Source of the DNA: Melastoma dodecandrum
Taxonomy: Eukaryota; Streptophyta; Magnoliopsida; Myrtales; Melastomataceae
DNA length: 64,000 bases
Reading direction: 5' to 3'
Assembly (NCBI GenBank): GCA_029817715.1
Contig: JARUPY010000361.1
Location: 55,553 to 119,552 of the forward strand
Shown piece after piece: positions 35,104-47,656 of the stretch. The translations under genes and the position numbers were made by a program. Within the stretch, counting starts at the first letter, position 1, and every line of letters starts with the position of its first letter. Under the pieces are notes generated by a model, which saw only the letters and a list, made by a program, of their open reading frames with translations, searched no databases and was not told the DNA's origin.

Positions 35104-37040
35104 ATGAGTAGCCCAACTTCCCCACCGGCAACAGCGCCGGCGCAGGCCCCGGCCCCTCTATCTGACCACCCACCTCCCAATCCTCCCCAGGTATCGGATT
35201 CTGCTGCGGTCGTTGAAGTCGAATTGTACGAGCAAAAAGTTTGTAATAAGATCTGGGTTATGTTTTGTGCTTGAAGGGCAATGGTCCGGCGGAAAACGGG
35301 GTGTCGGATTTTGAAGACAAGAAGCCTGACTTGGCTCAGGCCGATCAGTCGGAGTGAGTAACCATGCCGAATTTAACTAATGTTTTTTCTTCTTCTTGAT
35401 AGGTGTGTTTTTTGCTGTATTTGTTGGATGAGATGGTTTAGCTTTCAAGGTGGAAAGCTGAGAGCTTTTAGGAAGATGTGGGTAGTGAGAAGTTTTTACT
35501 AAGAGATGATTGGTTTACGTCATAGTTGAATTTGGCTTTGTGAGACGCAGGAAGCTTACAGACTAAACTGTTATTCTCGGGCCACGACTTGTGGATTTTC
35601 GGATCTGGTTTTATAGGTTTGGGTTAGATGATGCATTAATACACAGAGATGTTTCTTGGGTTTTTGCTTTGTTGGCAACCTTGCAATGGTAGAATTGAAG
35701 AACATGGTCCATGTAAAATAAGCTGAAGAAGGCTGTATGTATTAAAAACGATGGTTGTTGTGAGAATGGTCTTGGTGATGGGATTAGGCTTTGGTGTCAG
35801 TGATCCAGGTCATTGATCGTACGTGGTCTCCCTCTTGTTAGAATGCTAGTTGGTGCTTGAGAAATGTTCTTAGACCTCTCTCTCTCTCTCTCTCTCTCTC
35901 CTCTCTCTTCGTCGTTAAGTTGCAAGCCGATTCTTACTCTTTTCTTATTCACATTTCTTTAGCTCTCTGGAATTTATATTCTCACATACTTTCAGGGACT
36001 GGGATAATTTTGGAGATATGGATAAGTACAGAAAATATGAAGATAACTACGCCCGTCGATTAATGAACAAATACTTCTGTAATCAGAATCTCTATGGAGG
36101 TTGGTGTTATTCATGTTTTCTGTTGTTGTTTCTATGGCAATCTCCTTTTAACCTTCTTCCAAGGATTAGAAAAATGAAAGAGACTGAGTGAATTTCGTGT
36201 TGCTTGACAGTGAAAAAGTATAACCGCAGCCCGCTGCTGATTTGCTAATGCTTGAATAGTGGTTTCCTAATATGCTAGGATAAGACTGTCTTAAGCAAGG
36301 ACATTTCTGATGTTGTGATTTCAAAGGAAGGTTTAAGTATGTAAGACATGTGCATAGGAAAGCAAGCATTCACTATTTCATGTGTTCATGGTAGATTATC
36401 TGAATGCTGCAGCATTATGGAATGACACTTAAAGCATGTTCCCCATTAGCTTCATCCAGAGTGATCTTCCAGTTGCAGTTGCCAGGCTTCTTGTGCGATG
36501 GTTCTCCTGTCAGATGAGATGTCTGGGGAGATAGAATATGGAATGTTTTTCTACTTTAAGGCTAATATGAAGAGTTGAGATTAGAGAAAATGTCTATCTG
36601 GTGGTGATATGCTTGGTGTTCAACGGCCTCTTTCTTTCCAATCCGTTGATATTATTGTGTCTCTATCCAGATATTTTATTTGTTCACATATTGCCTAAGT
36701 ACCTGTTATGATGCAGGGTGATATATTTGAGGAGAGTGTGACAATAGATGGTGAAGTCCATACAGTCAAGCAGGTCTGTTTAGAAATGACATTTCCGCTC
36801 TCACCTTTGGTTAAACTCCACGCTGAGCTGATGGAAAGATCTTTGATTTCTTAGGTGGCCTTGTATGAGATCATATGCAGACCCAGTAAACAGCTTCCAC
36901 GAAATGCTTTGTCAACAGCTTGAGTTTCCATCCCGGAGACAAACTCTAATATCGCGAATGGGAAGCATTCTTCAAAGAAGAGTGGCTGATCTCGGATGCA
37001 CTATTCCAATCCAAACATGATTGTGTCTGTGACAACTTAG
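35104..37040 (+). CDS. Plant-specific conserved protein, function unknown
   Basis: Five exons can be placed with GT-AG borders: 35104-35190, 35277-35353, 35996-36099, about 36717-36773 and from 36855 to around 37040. The product starts with a Pro/Ala-rich tail (MSSPTSPPATAPAQAPAPLS), then an acidic stretch. Next comes a conserved core NFGDMDKYRKYE...RRLMNKYF, IFEESVTIDGEVH, and WPCMRSYADP, ending near NGKHSSKKSG. This order matches from memory a small family of uncharacterised plant proteins sometimes labelled gacO-like; that label implies no proven activity. Single-base insertions shift the frame in exon 5. The Mutator-like element sits 84 bp upstream of the ATG, inside the probable leader or core promoter, so expression may be altered. 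The true 3' end is uncertain and could extend to about 37.3 kb. Confidence 0.68.
35878..35912 (+). repeat. (CT)n microsatellite in intron 2
   Basis: Short CT-dinucleotide run within the intron between exons 2 and 3 of the plant-specific gene. Confidence 0.85.
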
Positions 37041-37480
37041 TAAGCCTGATGCCGAACCCAAAGTAAAATGACAGCGAAGTTCAGAAGCGTTTCACTCAAA
37101 ACTTATTGGCGTGTAGGATTTCTGCTTCTTATGACCTGGTTGATGACTTTAAAGAGATCTTTAAAGTATGGCTTTTTGCTTTTTCAAGATTTATGTATCT
37201 GCTGGACAGCAATCCCGCAGAAATCTACTCTTCTCCGTCCACGGAAAGGATCTCAGGAAACGGGAAGATTTATTTCTCCTGAATGAAGATGCATAATTTA
37301 CTTTGCACCCTTACCTTTGTGAACTTCCCTGAAATACCTTAAAAAAACAAAAGGACCATATATTCATTTTAATGTGCAGTGTGGCAATGAGATTCTCGAG
37401 CGAAATATGATGTATGTGCCATGGAATCAATCTTGAATCAATTTATTCATCTGTCGTTGGATGACCTGAGTATTTTTAAC

Positions 37481-38034
37481 CTACTGGTTGATGGTTCCAT
37501 CTCCCTCATACTTCATGCTATTACTCCCAGAACCAACCTCGACCGCTTCATCCGCACCCGCATGCTGAAACGTCGAGAAGAAGTTCGTGACCATGGCCTG
37601 AAGGGAAGCAACCTTCTCCTTCAGCTGCGAGTTCTCTTCCATAACCTGCTGGTTATTCTTGAACAGGCCCAAAAGCTTCTCCGACATCTGGCCATTCTGA
37701 TTCCTGAGGTGGTCAACCTGGGACTGCAGGTCCTCGAATCTGCTTCTTCTTCCGAAGCCGTGACCTCCGTGCCGATTCCCTGTTGGATATCATCCGCCTG
37801 AGCCTCTCTCTCGTGCACGAGGCCAAAAGCGAGGTCGTAGTGGCAATGCCATGCGGCCAAAGTTCTCGAAGGGGGCCGCGAGATCAGTGCAGCCGGAGAC
37901 GGGCACGAACTGCAAGAGGGAGTCGTGAATGGGGATGTTAAGGTGGGGGTTGGATTCAGAGAGGAAATTGGAAAGGAAAAACTTGTTGGCATGAGATGAG
38001 CGTTGTATTGTTGCTGCAAGCCTGGTCTTACCAA
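37481..38034 (-). CDS. bZIP transcription factor (group S-like)
   Basis: Single-exon minus-strand gene. The basic region reads RMISNRESARRSRLRKKKQ (about 37770-37830), with the invariant N-x7-R that contacts ACGT-core DNA. A leucine zipper follows with heptad-spaced hydrophobics (LQSQVDHLRNQNGQMSEKLL ... KNNQQVMEENSQLKEKVASL) to about 37590. The tail contains FSTFQHAGAD and ends at a TAG at 37481-37483. One extra C between KKKQI and EDLQSQV shifts the frame right at the basic-zipper junction, and others occur in the Ser/Pro-rich N-terminus. The start is uncertain: Met at 38034 or 37993. About 170-185 residues, usual for the small intronless plant group S bZIPs, which act as nuclear dimers and are often controlled by upstream ORFs. 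No such leader ORF was verified. Confidence 0.8.
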
Positions 38035-38420
38035 GACTGGAATTGGGCTTCCTCCATTTTTATTTTTCCTTTTGTTCCGAGTTTTCTGAGGGAGTTTACG
38101 AGGAAAGTTTGAAATACAGAAAGGTTCTTTTATAGTCAGTTCGCTTTGGTTTTGGTGGATCTCAATGTGTTCGGTTTGGGTTTCATTTCACCAAACTTGC
38201 CAATGGAGTGAGCGAAAAACGGAATTGATGCCACCACGCTATCAAAGTTCAGTCGCTCGTGAGAGCACACCAGGTGAAGGAGGCGAATAACCTCGTGTGT
38301 TCATCGGAGAAGTTGACTGACATCGCATGCAATCGTAGTCGACCTGTTTGTAAACTCACGGGCTTAAATGGGATGAACAGAGCACTTGTCATGAAATCAA
38401 TTCGGAGATTGTTCTGAGGG

Positions 38421-38422
<2 letters not shown>

Positions 38423-38511
<89 letters not shown>
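38423..38511. repeat. Poly-G tract
   Basis: 89 uninterrupted G residues between ordinary AT-balanced sequence, about 390 bp upstream of the bZIP start. The proline-rich frame it creates on the minus strand is not a protein. A native homopolymer this long would be exceptional; an artefact of gap filling or base calling is more likely. Confidence 0.95.
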
Positions 38512-38512
<1 letters not shown>

Positions 38513-40145
38513 GGAGAACATATTACTATTATTATTGAATAGGATTGTTATGCTAAGTTAGACGGTTGCAACTTCCTGGACGATCATAACCCTTATTATG
38601 TATGATGCAGTCTTAGGAAAGTGGCCATGGACTGACTGACTATATATGTGTAAGCCATAAAAAAAAAAGCAAATGGTGTTATTATTTTTTTCTTTTGTGG
38701 GGTCAAAAGAATAGGTCATTGTTCCAAATCCTGAAGGTTGTGAAATAAAAGTTGGAATGCTTCATTTGTAAATGAAACTGATGTTCAGAAATAGCTCTCA
38801 TCCAAAGCATAAAAAAAGAGGGGACAACCAACCTCCAGATCTCCAATATTCCTAGACCTAGAGCTTAGTTAGTCAGGATTGAGATGGACACTTAAACTCT
38901 TTTTCCTGATCTAGGAATGTTTAAGTGGCCTAGGAACTGTATCAATGGGCAGAATTCTAACCTCCATGGCAAACCATAGTCTGGTACCAGGAAACACACT
39001 GGATCAAGGAGATTGTTCAAACCTCCCAGTAGCTAAAAATGCCTTGATTGACGGCACCCTTTCCCGAATACCAATTCTGTCAATAATACCTGGATAGATA
39101 TCATCCTGCTCAAATGTTGTCATTACACCTTAGTTTGGCTAGACTCACTAAATGCCAATACAATTGACAGTTTTGGCCCCACCATCTTAGCAATTCTGCT
39201 GTTGGGGACGGTGAAGAGGAATGATTTCTATGTAAAATGGGATACAAATCGAACTGAAATGTTAAAGATAGCAGAAATAGAATTGGGGAAGTCAGGGATA
39301 TTTAGGCGTTTCTTCCTTTACCATCAATTTGCCAACCAGAGCATTCAAATGGTACAGGACAATTCATTAATTTAGTAACAGAACTATCAATTTTCAGCAA
39401 AGTGATAACCAGAACAATAGCTTAAGGAGCAATTAGATAATGTGAGCGAAATAAAATTGACAGCACCGAAGTCCTTAACTTTTTTGACCATTACAGCTAG
39501 CACTGTTTGCTAAATCACACAAGATCATTACACCATACCAAGGCTGAACAGTTCAAATGACACAAAATTAGAGTGCTTGTATGTCATTACCCAGTGTTCA
39601 GGTGCATAATCAATACGGATCATCTTCCCTGATGCACAAATAGTTGTAATGTCATTATCTCCAAAGTTTAAACGCCTTTTAAGCAACTATTCCATAATTC
39701 ATGCCACATACCCAAGCAGAAGATTTGTGAATCATGACAAGCAAGTGTAAGCTCTGACTGCACATTTGACAAATGAAGCCGAAAATATTGATCGCCAAGC
39801 ACACTATACAATCCGAAAAAGAGTGATTAATCTCTATCCTGGAAATAAGAAAAGCAGGAATTTTTACAAGTATTCTGCAAGAGGTAATGGCTGAAAACCT
39901 GCCCCTAAATAAGAACGTGGTATGGTATCATAAGCTTACAAGCAGTAAAGTTGATAACGAAATCACAATAAGAAAAAGCAAAGAGCTCCTGCTGATAGTA
40001 TTGCTGCTTAATCTTAGATTTACTAGCATGTCATGTGAAAATCGTATAAGTAGTAGAATAACAATCAGACGGTGAAACTGCAACCCTGACAAACGATTTC
40101 ACAGTCTTAAAGGGGACTAAGGACCCAAGTGCAAAGTGCACAAAC
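38512..40145. other. Intergenic, no recognised gene
   Basis: AT-rich sequence with only short frames. The right end is the 3' flank of the RING gene. Nothing else is recognised. Confidence 0.6.
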
Positions 40146-41554
40146 CTAAATCCTGAAGGAGAACTTCAATATTTTTATTTGTAACCTCAATGCATCAGAT
40201 GTCAGATCAAAAATTCGCGGGTTCCTTCGACTCTCGTAGTCAAGATCATCTGTTGGCAGCTCAAATCGACAAACTGGACAAGTATTCCGTGAAGCTCCAA
40301 CCACATCATGATGCAGTCAGAGTGGTACTGATGATTGCAAGGCAACTGCATTGCTTTATCTCCTGCATATAAACTCATCCTTGCAAACTGGACAAAGCAG
40401 TTCATTCCTCTCCACATCCTCCTTACTTAAAACTGCACAGGGAAGACTCTCAACCACCGAGATGGATGCCGGAAGCCTACTCCTCAAGGCATTTTCACTT
40501 TCTATCAATGACCGATCAACATGCCACTCTCCGCCGGATATATGTAATCCTCCGTGTTCCCCAAAATAAGGTACATCCTCAGCTTCAGACTCTGGTCCAA
40601 CAACCAAGTTATGAGCATTCAACAACACCTCCCACTCCAACGTCCCCATACCACCAACTCGCTCCGCACCTGCCTCATCTCCATCTACAGTTGTAATGAT
40701 CCGAGTTGACGCAGTATCCGAAACGACACTCCCATCAGCATGAACAAACAAGCTCAAAGTTTCCCTCTCATTGATCCGACTATCCACTTCCTCCCAATCG
40801 AATTCGTCATTGTCCTGCTGGTATTCTTCTAAATGAAACGAATCCCAGCAGAGTGTAACACTGCCGGCACCAATCACATCGTCGTTACAATCATGCACAT
40901 CGTACAGATCAAACTCGTCCTCTATATTCACCCCAATCCTGTCATCTTCCAAACCCGACTTAGAATCCGTCTCTGCCCCAACAACCCTAATAACGTCAGT
41001 TCCAACATCATCACCATTACCTCCAACAACAAAGCTCCCCTCCCCACCGGATCCCGGACCATGGGAAGTCCTCCGCACAAGAACTCGTCAACATCGCCAA
41101 TGCCGCCATCCTCCACCTCTTCATCGTTACCAAAGCAATGCTCAACAACGTAAGACCCATTGTCACTGTACGATTCAACCCTCCCTACCTCAAACCCTAA
41201 CCCCGAATTGAGCCCCAAGCCATCAGTCCCCTCATGACCATTCCCCTCGTTTACGCCGAAATTCGACTCGCCGAATGAATACCGTCCTCGCTACCCAAGC
41301 TCCCCGACGCCTCCACTCTCTGGTGAAGAGATCCATGACGAAATTCGCCTGGTTAACAGGCTCACGGAGCAGATCCAACGAAGAACAGCGGGGGGAATCA
41401 TCGAAGGAACCCACGAACGCGACGTCGAAGAAGGGGAATGGGCAGGTTTCGTCTTCCGGAGGAACGTCGTTCGTTGGAGCTCCGCCCGGTGGCGTCGGCG
41501 GCAGCGATGGCGGTGGGTGAAGGATGAGGAGATCGACGAAGCTTCCGCTGCCAA
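40146..41554 (-). CDS. RING-H2 E3 ubiquitin ligase
   Basis: Probably single-exon, about 460 codons. An acidic N-terminal two-thirds includes [38 protein letters not shown] and a block ending [18 protein letters not shown]. The C-terminal RING-H2 (about 40260-40410) has the spacing C-x2-C-x14-C-x-H-x2-H-x2-C-x10-C-x2-[26 protein letters not shown] and then CPVCR in a shifted frame. Such proteins recruit E2-ubiquitin and transfer it to substrates. The architecture resembles the Arabidopsis RING/U-box proteins At5g08139 and At5g60820 (from memory). Frameshifts: an extra A just after KDEF, a shift after WLEL, and others in the N-terminal part. Start chosen at 41554 ([11 protein letters not shown]); stop TAG at 40146-40148. 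It lies close behind the WDHD1 3' end in the same orientation. Confidence 0.82.
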
Positions 41555-42421
41555 TATTTCGTTTCGTCGCCTCGTGATTTATTTTTTTTTTTGGGCCTTT
41601 CTGCTTGGAAGGTGGAAAGGAAAAGAATGAGTCGAGGAAAGAGAAGGGGTATGTTTCAATGCCGAAAGACCATTTTACCCCGGGTCTGCTTCCATATTTG
41701 CAATTTTGCATTTGTTACAGTTACAAACAGCGTTTCCAACCAAGTTGAAGGCAAAGTCCTTATTTAAAACTGGTGTCTTAGAAAATGGATTAAAGGCCTG
41801 GGCAGCTGTTGGTTATCTTCCGGGCTGCTCTTCTTCTCCAGACCCATACCATCAGCTGGCTTTCGATGGAGGAAGGGTAGGTCGCTTAGTGTCGGGTTTC
41901 TTCGAGGTTGTCGCATCCTCATTTGTGTGCTTCCCCGACAAATTCCCCGTCCATGCACTTGCACCTGGGTCAATTCTTTTACGACCAATGATGTCATTGT
42001 TATCTCGTGATTTCAACTTCTTTATAAACAATGGTGCAGACAGTGCAGGCGCGGTTTGAAGGAGCAGCAGCTGCTCCAGACGTCCCCCTCACAGCTGGGT
42101 CAGACAGTTTGTACAAGTTATGAATCCTGAGGACGCACGAGCCTCACAGGAATATTACTCTATTTCACTTATTTAGCATTCACGCAGGAAATCTTGACAA
42201 GTAGATAATCTTTTCAGAAAGACTAACCTGCAAACCACCTCTTGTGAATAATAGTAACTGCAGCTACCCAACCATCACCAAGTGCCATGGGCTTTCACTT
42301 CCTCTCCTATGAAACGCATTGACCACTACCATCACAAATGCACAAAAATTTTATCTTTAGAAGAGCACCCTTTGATTGAACTACATAAACTTGAAAATCA
42401 GAATCCAAATTTGTATGTATA

Positions 42422-42426
42422 GATAG
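42422..42426. repeat. Target-site duplication GATAG (left)
   Basis: Direct copy of GATAG at 48033-48037, flanking the Copia at 42427-48032. Confidence 0.85.
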
Positions 42427-42782
42427 TGGTGGACCAGATTTATGAAGTCCAAGCCTATGAGCCCAAGTGCCCAAGTTACACAGAGCCCAAGTTACATAAA
42501 TAATCAACTAAACCCAGGCCCTTAGTTACCTCACTACCCCTTATTATTATTACTCCTGAGGTCGTACAAAACGAATTAGAAAAGGACGGAAGGGTGCGCG
42601 GAGCATTCTGTACATAAAAAGGGGAAACATTCCGTTAAAAGTAGGATAAGGAAAAAGGAAAAACAAAATAGCAGCTTTTTTTTTCTTCTTCTTCTTCGCC
42701 GTCTTCTTCTTCTTCTTCTTCTTCGCCGTCTTCTTCTTCTTCTTCTTTGCTTCTTCTCCTCTCACCATTAGTAAACGCTTCA
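42427..42782 (+). repeat. 5' LTR of the 42.4-48.0 kb Copia
   Basis: 356 bp, TGGTGG...CTTCA. It contains a TATA-like ACATAAAAAG near 42612 and a (CTT)n/(CTTCGC) tract at 42677-42758 in the leader part, which explains the lysine-rich antisense frame seen there. Confidence 0.93.
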
Positions 42783-42794
42783 TGGTATCAGAGC
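42783..42794 (+). other. tRNA-Met primer-binding site
   Basis: TGGTATCAGAGC immediately after the 5' LTR, a perfect match to the usual plant Copia site complementary to initiator tRNA-Met. Confidence 0.95.
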
Positions 42795-42831
42795 CCACTT
42801 GCCTAACAGCAGTGACTCCGTTTTAGCCACG

Positions 42832-45800
42832 ATGACAGATCAACTTCCTGCATATCCTCTTTCACCACCTCCTGCAAATGTTCCATCAAATTAGACCCAG
42901 ACTCAGCAGACACCAAGTTCAACCATTTCAGGAGGACAAAACACAGGTGGGTCTAGTATCCCTAGCCATATACAGTTACCAAACAGGAATATTTTCATCC
43001 ACCTTAAAGCTAGATGATGGAAACTACCCCCTGTGGAAAGGGCAAATGCTAGCTGCTATTATTGCTGGTGGATATGATAAACTTTGTGTATGGTATTAGC
43101 TTACCACCGTCACAGTTTCTAGATAGTGCCTATGCGGGTGCAAAACCCTGACATCAAACTGTGGCAACGCACAGATAAGTCACTGATGATTCTTCTATTT
43201 GCCTCCCTCACACTAGAACCCTTGAGCCAAGTAGTTTGCTGTAAAAACTTCTCATGAGGTGTGGGAAAATCTGCGGAGTAGATATGAATCAAGTTCAACA
43301 ACTCGAGTAATCAACTTGAGAATGCAGAAGCAACATCTAAAGAAAGAAGGGAGAAGTATAAACAACAAGTATTTGAACACTTTAAAGTCATACTCAGATC
43401 AACTAAGTGCTGTGGGTGAAGCTGTACCTATAAGAGACTATATCTGGTACATGTTAGGAAGGTACCAGCTGAGTATGTATCCCATAGTCTCTGCTAATAA
43501 TACACGAGGTCTGATGAACCGTCTATTGAGGAAGTGCAGAGCTTATTGTTGAATTTTGAACATCGCATAGAAAGAAGGAATGAAGCTGAGCATCTACTGC
43601 CACAAGTTTCAGATGTCAACTCTCCAAACAGGTACTACAGGGTCTCAGTTCAGACATCCTATCAGTAGGTATCCCACCCCAAGACCAAACTTCTATATCT
43701 ACCAGCAGACCCAGTTTTCAATCCACCAATCAACCTCCCAAGTTTCAATCCCCTGGTCTACTGGGGAGACCTCCTGTTAGAACTATCACACATGTTCCCA
43801 GACCACCTGATAGAAACAACCCAAGACCCCCTTTTTCATTCAGACCAAAATGCCAGATTTGTTTTAAGGTAGGGCACACTGCCTTAAACTGTTACCATCG
43901 CCTAAATACCAATTTTCAACACCAACCCCAGGCCTATCATATCACTTCTCATCCTAGTCAGCCTGTGCCATATCCTATGTCTCCTTCCGCTACTCAGACG
44001 TCACAATCTATTTTCTGTGCCTTATGCTACAACTTCCATCTACCCAGATACCACAACCTATCCCTGCTTATTTTGACCCCAATGAATGGATGCTTGATTC
44101 TGGGGCTACTCACCATGTGACCCCTCACGTTGAAGACCTACAACATGTTTCTGAATATAAAGGTAAAGCCCTCAGTCATGGTTGGTAATGGCAGCAAAGA
44201 AGGCATTACACCATGTTGGTCATAGAGTTCTACACACTGATTTTGGTTTTATTACTCTTCAAAATATGCTTCATACTCCTAAACTGTCAAATAGACTTGT
44301 TAGTGTCTCTAGACTATGTCAGGACAATGATGTTAGTGTTGAATTCCATTCTGATTTCTTTTGTGTTAAGGACAAGAAAACCAAGCAGATTCTCCTTCAA
44401 GGGCCGATGCAGGAAGGCCTGTATAGAATTCCCTCACTCTCTCTCCCAGCAGACACAAGACCCAATCAGTAGTTGCACAAACAAAATTATCCGTATGTCT
44501 ACACAGCAACACCAACAACTACTTTGGATACTCTCAAGTGGCATTCCAGGCTAGGTCATCCAAGCTTAGAAGTTCTACACAAAGTTTTTTCTTTTTGCAA
44601 ACTGCCTTATGAACAAGGTTCCTTGTCTTTCTGTTCTGCTTGTGCAGTGAGCAAACATCATAGACTTCCTTTTTCTATTTCCAGTTCACGTGCAGGAAAA
44701 CCTTTTTCTCTTATTCACACAGATCTATGGGGACCATCTCCAGTTAGTTCTCATACTGGAGATAGGTATTTTATATTATTAGTGGATGATTTTACTCGTT
44801 TCACATGGATCTATTTCTTACATGAAAAGTCTCAAGCTAAAACAGCTTTTATACAGTTTCATCAACTAATTCAAAACAAGTTTAACTCATCCATTCTCAC
44901 CGTTAGATCAGATTGGGGTGGTGAATTCAGATCATTACACTCCTATTTGACTCAGATGGGTATTTCACATCAACTGTCTTGTCCTTACACTCCTCAACAA
45001 AATGGACGTGTAGAAAGAAAGAATAGACATGTGGTAGAAGTTGGTTTAACTTTGCTCAATCATGCTAGTGTTCCACTATCTTTCTGGCCCTATGCTTTTC
45101 ATTATGCTGTCACTCTTATAAACTTACTCCCCTCTAGAGTCCTTAATTTCCAGACCCCTTTTGAATTACTTACTAAACATAAACATATCTATGACTCACT
45201 TAGAGTGTTTGGGTGTCAGTGTTTTCCTTTGTTGAGAATGTATAAATTCATAAACTGCAACCTAGGTCTGTTAGTTGTGTTCTGCTGGGAGACAATTCAT
45301 CACACAGAGGGTACATTTGTTTCCACAGAGAAACTGGAAAAATTTATGTTTCCAGAGATGTGCTGTTTGATGAATCTACTTTTCCTTTTCATTCTAGCCT
45401 GCCCGACAAAGTCTCATCCACTTCCTCTCCTCCTCTATATATGTTCCAACCTGTCTTACCTCAGCTACACCCAAACAAACTTCCTTTTCCAACTCAGTCA
45501 CAGAACCACAGACAAAATCACATTCAGAATTCTATGCCATGTTCAGATATAGTAGCACCTTGTTCCTTTATACCATTATATACTTCTAGTCCTAGTTTGC
45601 ATACTTCTAATTTCCCAGATCCAACCATGACGGAGGCTTCACCATCTACAGAGACAGATGCAGTAAGGAATGTGCATCCTATGGTTACAAGATCCAAAGC
45701 TGGAATTTTCAAACCTAAACTATTCCTGACCAGTTCCTTGCCACAATCAACTCAAACCTTGTATACCACTACTTCATTACCTACTGAACCTACTAGTTTG

Positions 45801-47380
45801 GCTGAGGCCCTTATCATACCAGTCTGGAGAGATGCTATGATGACTGAACTTGGAGCACTAGAGAGGAATGAGACCTGGGAATTGGTTCCATGCCAGGAAG
45901 CACAGAAAATTGTTGGCTGCAAATGGGTGTTTAAGGTAAAACTCAATGCAAATGGCACTTTGGAGAGATGTAAAGCTAGACTTGTTGCCAAGGGGTTTAC
46001 TCAAACACCTGGTAAAAGACTATAAAGAGACCTTTAGCCCAGTAGTAAGGCATCAAACAAAAAGAGTAGTGTTGAGTCTTGCTGTTACACTTGGATGGGT
46101 ACTTAAGCAGCTAGATGTGCATAATGCCTTTTTAAATGGAGATCTTACTGAGACTGTTTTTCATGGAGCAGCCACCAGGATGGGTTAATGCAGATAAACC
46201 TACACACGTTTTGCAAACTAAAGAAGGCTTTGTATGGCTTAAAGCAGAGTCCAAGGGCTTGGTATATAAACTAAGTGGGTGTCTTCTAAAATGGGGTTTT
46301 CTCAATTCTACAGCTGATGCCTCAATGTTTTACAAAATCTCTACTGCGGGTATTATCATTCTGTTAGTGTATGTAGATGATATAGTAGTAACAGGGTCTG
46401 ATCAAGATGGCATCAGTGTGTTGTTACCTAAGTTGCATCAAGAGTTTGCATTGAAAGATTTGGGAGAGTTATCCTATTTTCTCGGCTTTCAAGTGACAAG
46501 GACAAAGACTACTATACATCTGTGCCAAGAAAAGTATGTTAATGATCTGCTACATAAAGCAGGATTGATGGAATGCAAACCGACACCTTCCCCTATGGCT
46601 TCTACTGGTCCAGTTTCTAAATACACTGGGGAACTATTATCCGATCCATCAGAGTATAGGAGTTTAGTAGGAGCTTTACAGTATTGCACTAATACCCGTC
46701 CTGATATAAGCTTTGTTGTGAATAAGGCTTGTCAATATTTGCAATCTCCTACTTATGTCCATCTAAAAGGAGTAAAGAGAATTCTAAGGTACCTAAAGGG
46801 AACTAGTGATTTTGGCATCACAATACAGGCTGGAGACTCGCTACAAGTCACCTGTTATACAGATGCGGATTGGGCCGGTTGCCCGGATGATAGAAAGAGC
46901 ACCGGAGCTTACTGTGTCTACATGGGTCCTAATTTGGTGTCTTGGTCATCACAGAAGCAAAGGGTGGTGTCTAGATCTAGCACGGAGGCAGAGTATAGAG
47001 CACTGGCGGAAGGAGTGGCAGAAGTTACATGGGTTCAAAGAGTACTATATGAGCTCAACTATTGTGATCTTACACCTCCGATACTCTACTGTGACAATCT
47101 GAGTACTATCCAACTAGCAGCTAACCCTATTATGCATGCCCGAACAAAACATGTAGAAATCGACCACCATTTCATAAGAGAAAAGGTACTAGACGGGAGG
47201 TTGGAGTTGTGTCATGTTACCTCAGAGGGGCAGATTGCAGATCCGTTGACGAAGGTTCTTCCTCTTCATCATTTCTCATCTTGTCGTTCACAGCTGACGG
47301 TATTTTCCAAATCCAGCAGTACAAAGCCAAGTAGTGAAGTTGAAAATGGGTTTGTAGAAGAAGAAAAGCTTGCTGGAAAT
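42832..47380 (+). CDS. Copia gag-pol polyprotein (frame-broken)
   Basis: Starts at the ATG at 42832 (MTDQLPAYPLSPPP). Gag: LDDGNYPLWKGQML (43010), LRSRYESSSTTRVINLRMQK (43267), zinc knuckle C-QI-C-FKVG-H-TALN-C (about 43850). Protease DSGATHH at 44095. Integrase in one open frame 44473-45552: HHCC finger LGHPSLEV...CSAC, catalytic HTDLWG, SDWGGEF and NGRVERKNR. RT: CKWVFKVKLNANG (45918), LDVHNAFLNGDL (46112), YVDDIVV (46368). RNase H: YTDADWAG (46858), TEAEYRAL (46984), KHVEIDHHFIREK (47147). Frame breaks in RT are single extra A or T residues in short runs (near 46012 and 46158), so the true element may be intact. Confidence 0.9.
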
Positions 47381-47656
47381 AAAGTTAAAAATGGGTTTGT
47401 AAAAGAAGGAGAAAGGAAAGAAAGGAGTTCGGGAGGGTTTTCTAATCAAGAAGAGGACAAAGAAGAAAGAGGTTCGAGAATGCTCTCTGATCGAAGTTCT
47501 CAAACTTTAAGTCTGTCTGATAAAACTACAGCTAGTCTAGATGATGAAGATGTGACAGGTGTGATCAGACTAGATGAGCAAAGATATGAGACAGACAGGG
47601 CCAACATTGATGTGGAATGGAGAACCAGGCCCAAGGGAGTTGAAGTTGAGGGGGAA

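Noticed and set aside
38249..38521. Proline-rich protein on the minus strand
   Set aside because: Product of the 89-base poly-G run; no conserved sequence outside it.
42550..42798. Lysine-rich antisense protein
   Set aside because: Translation of the CTT microsatellite inside the Copia 5' LTR; the same pseudo-protein appears in the 3' LTR at 47779-48018.
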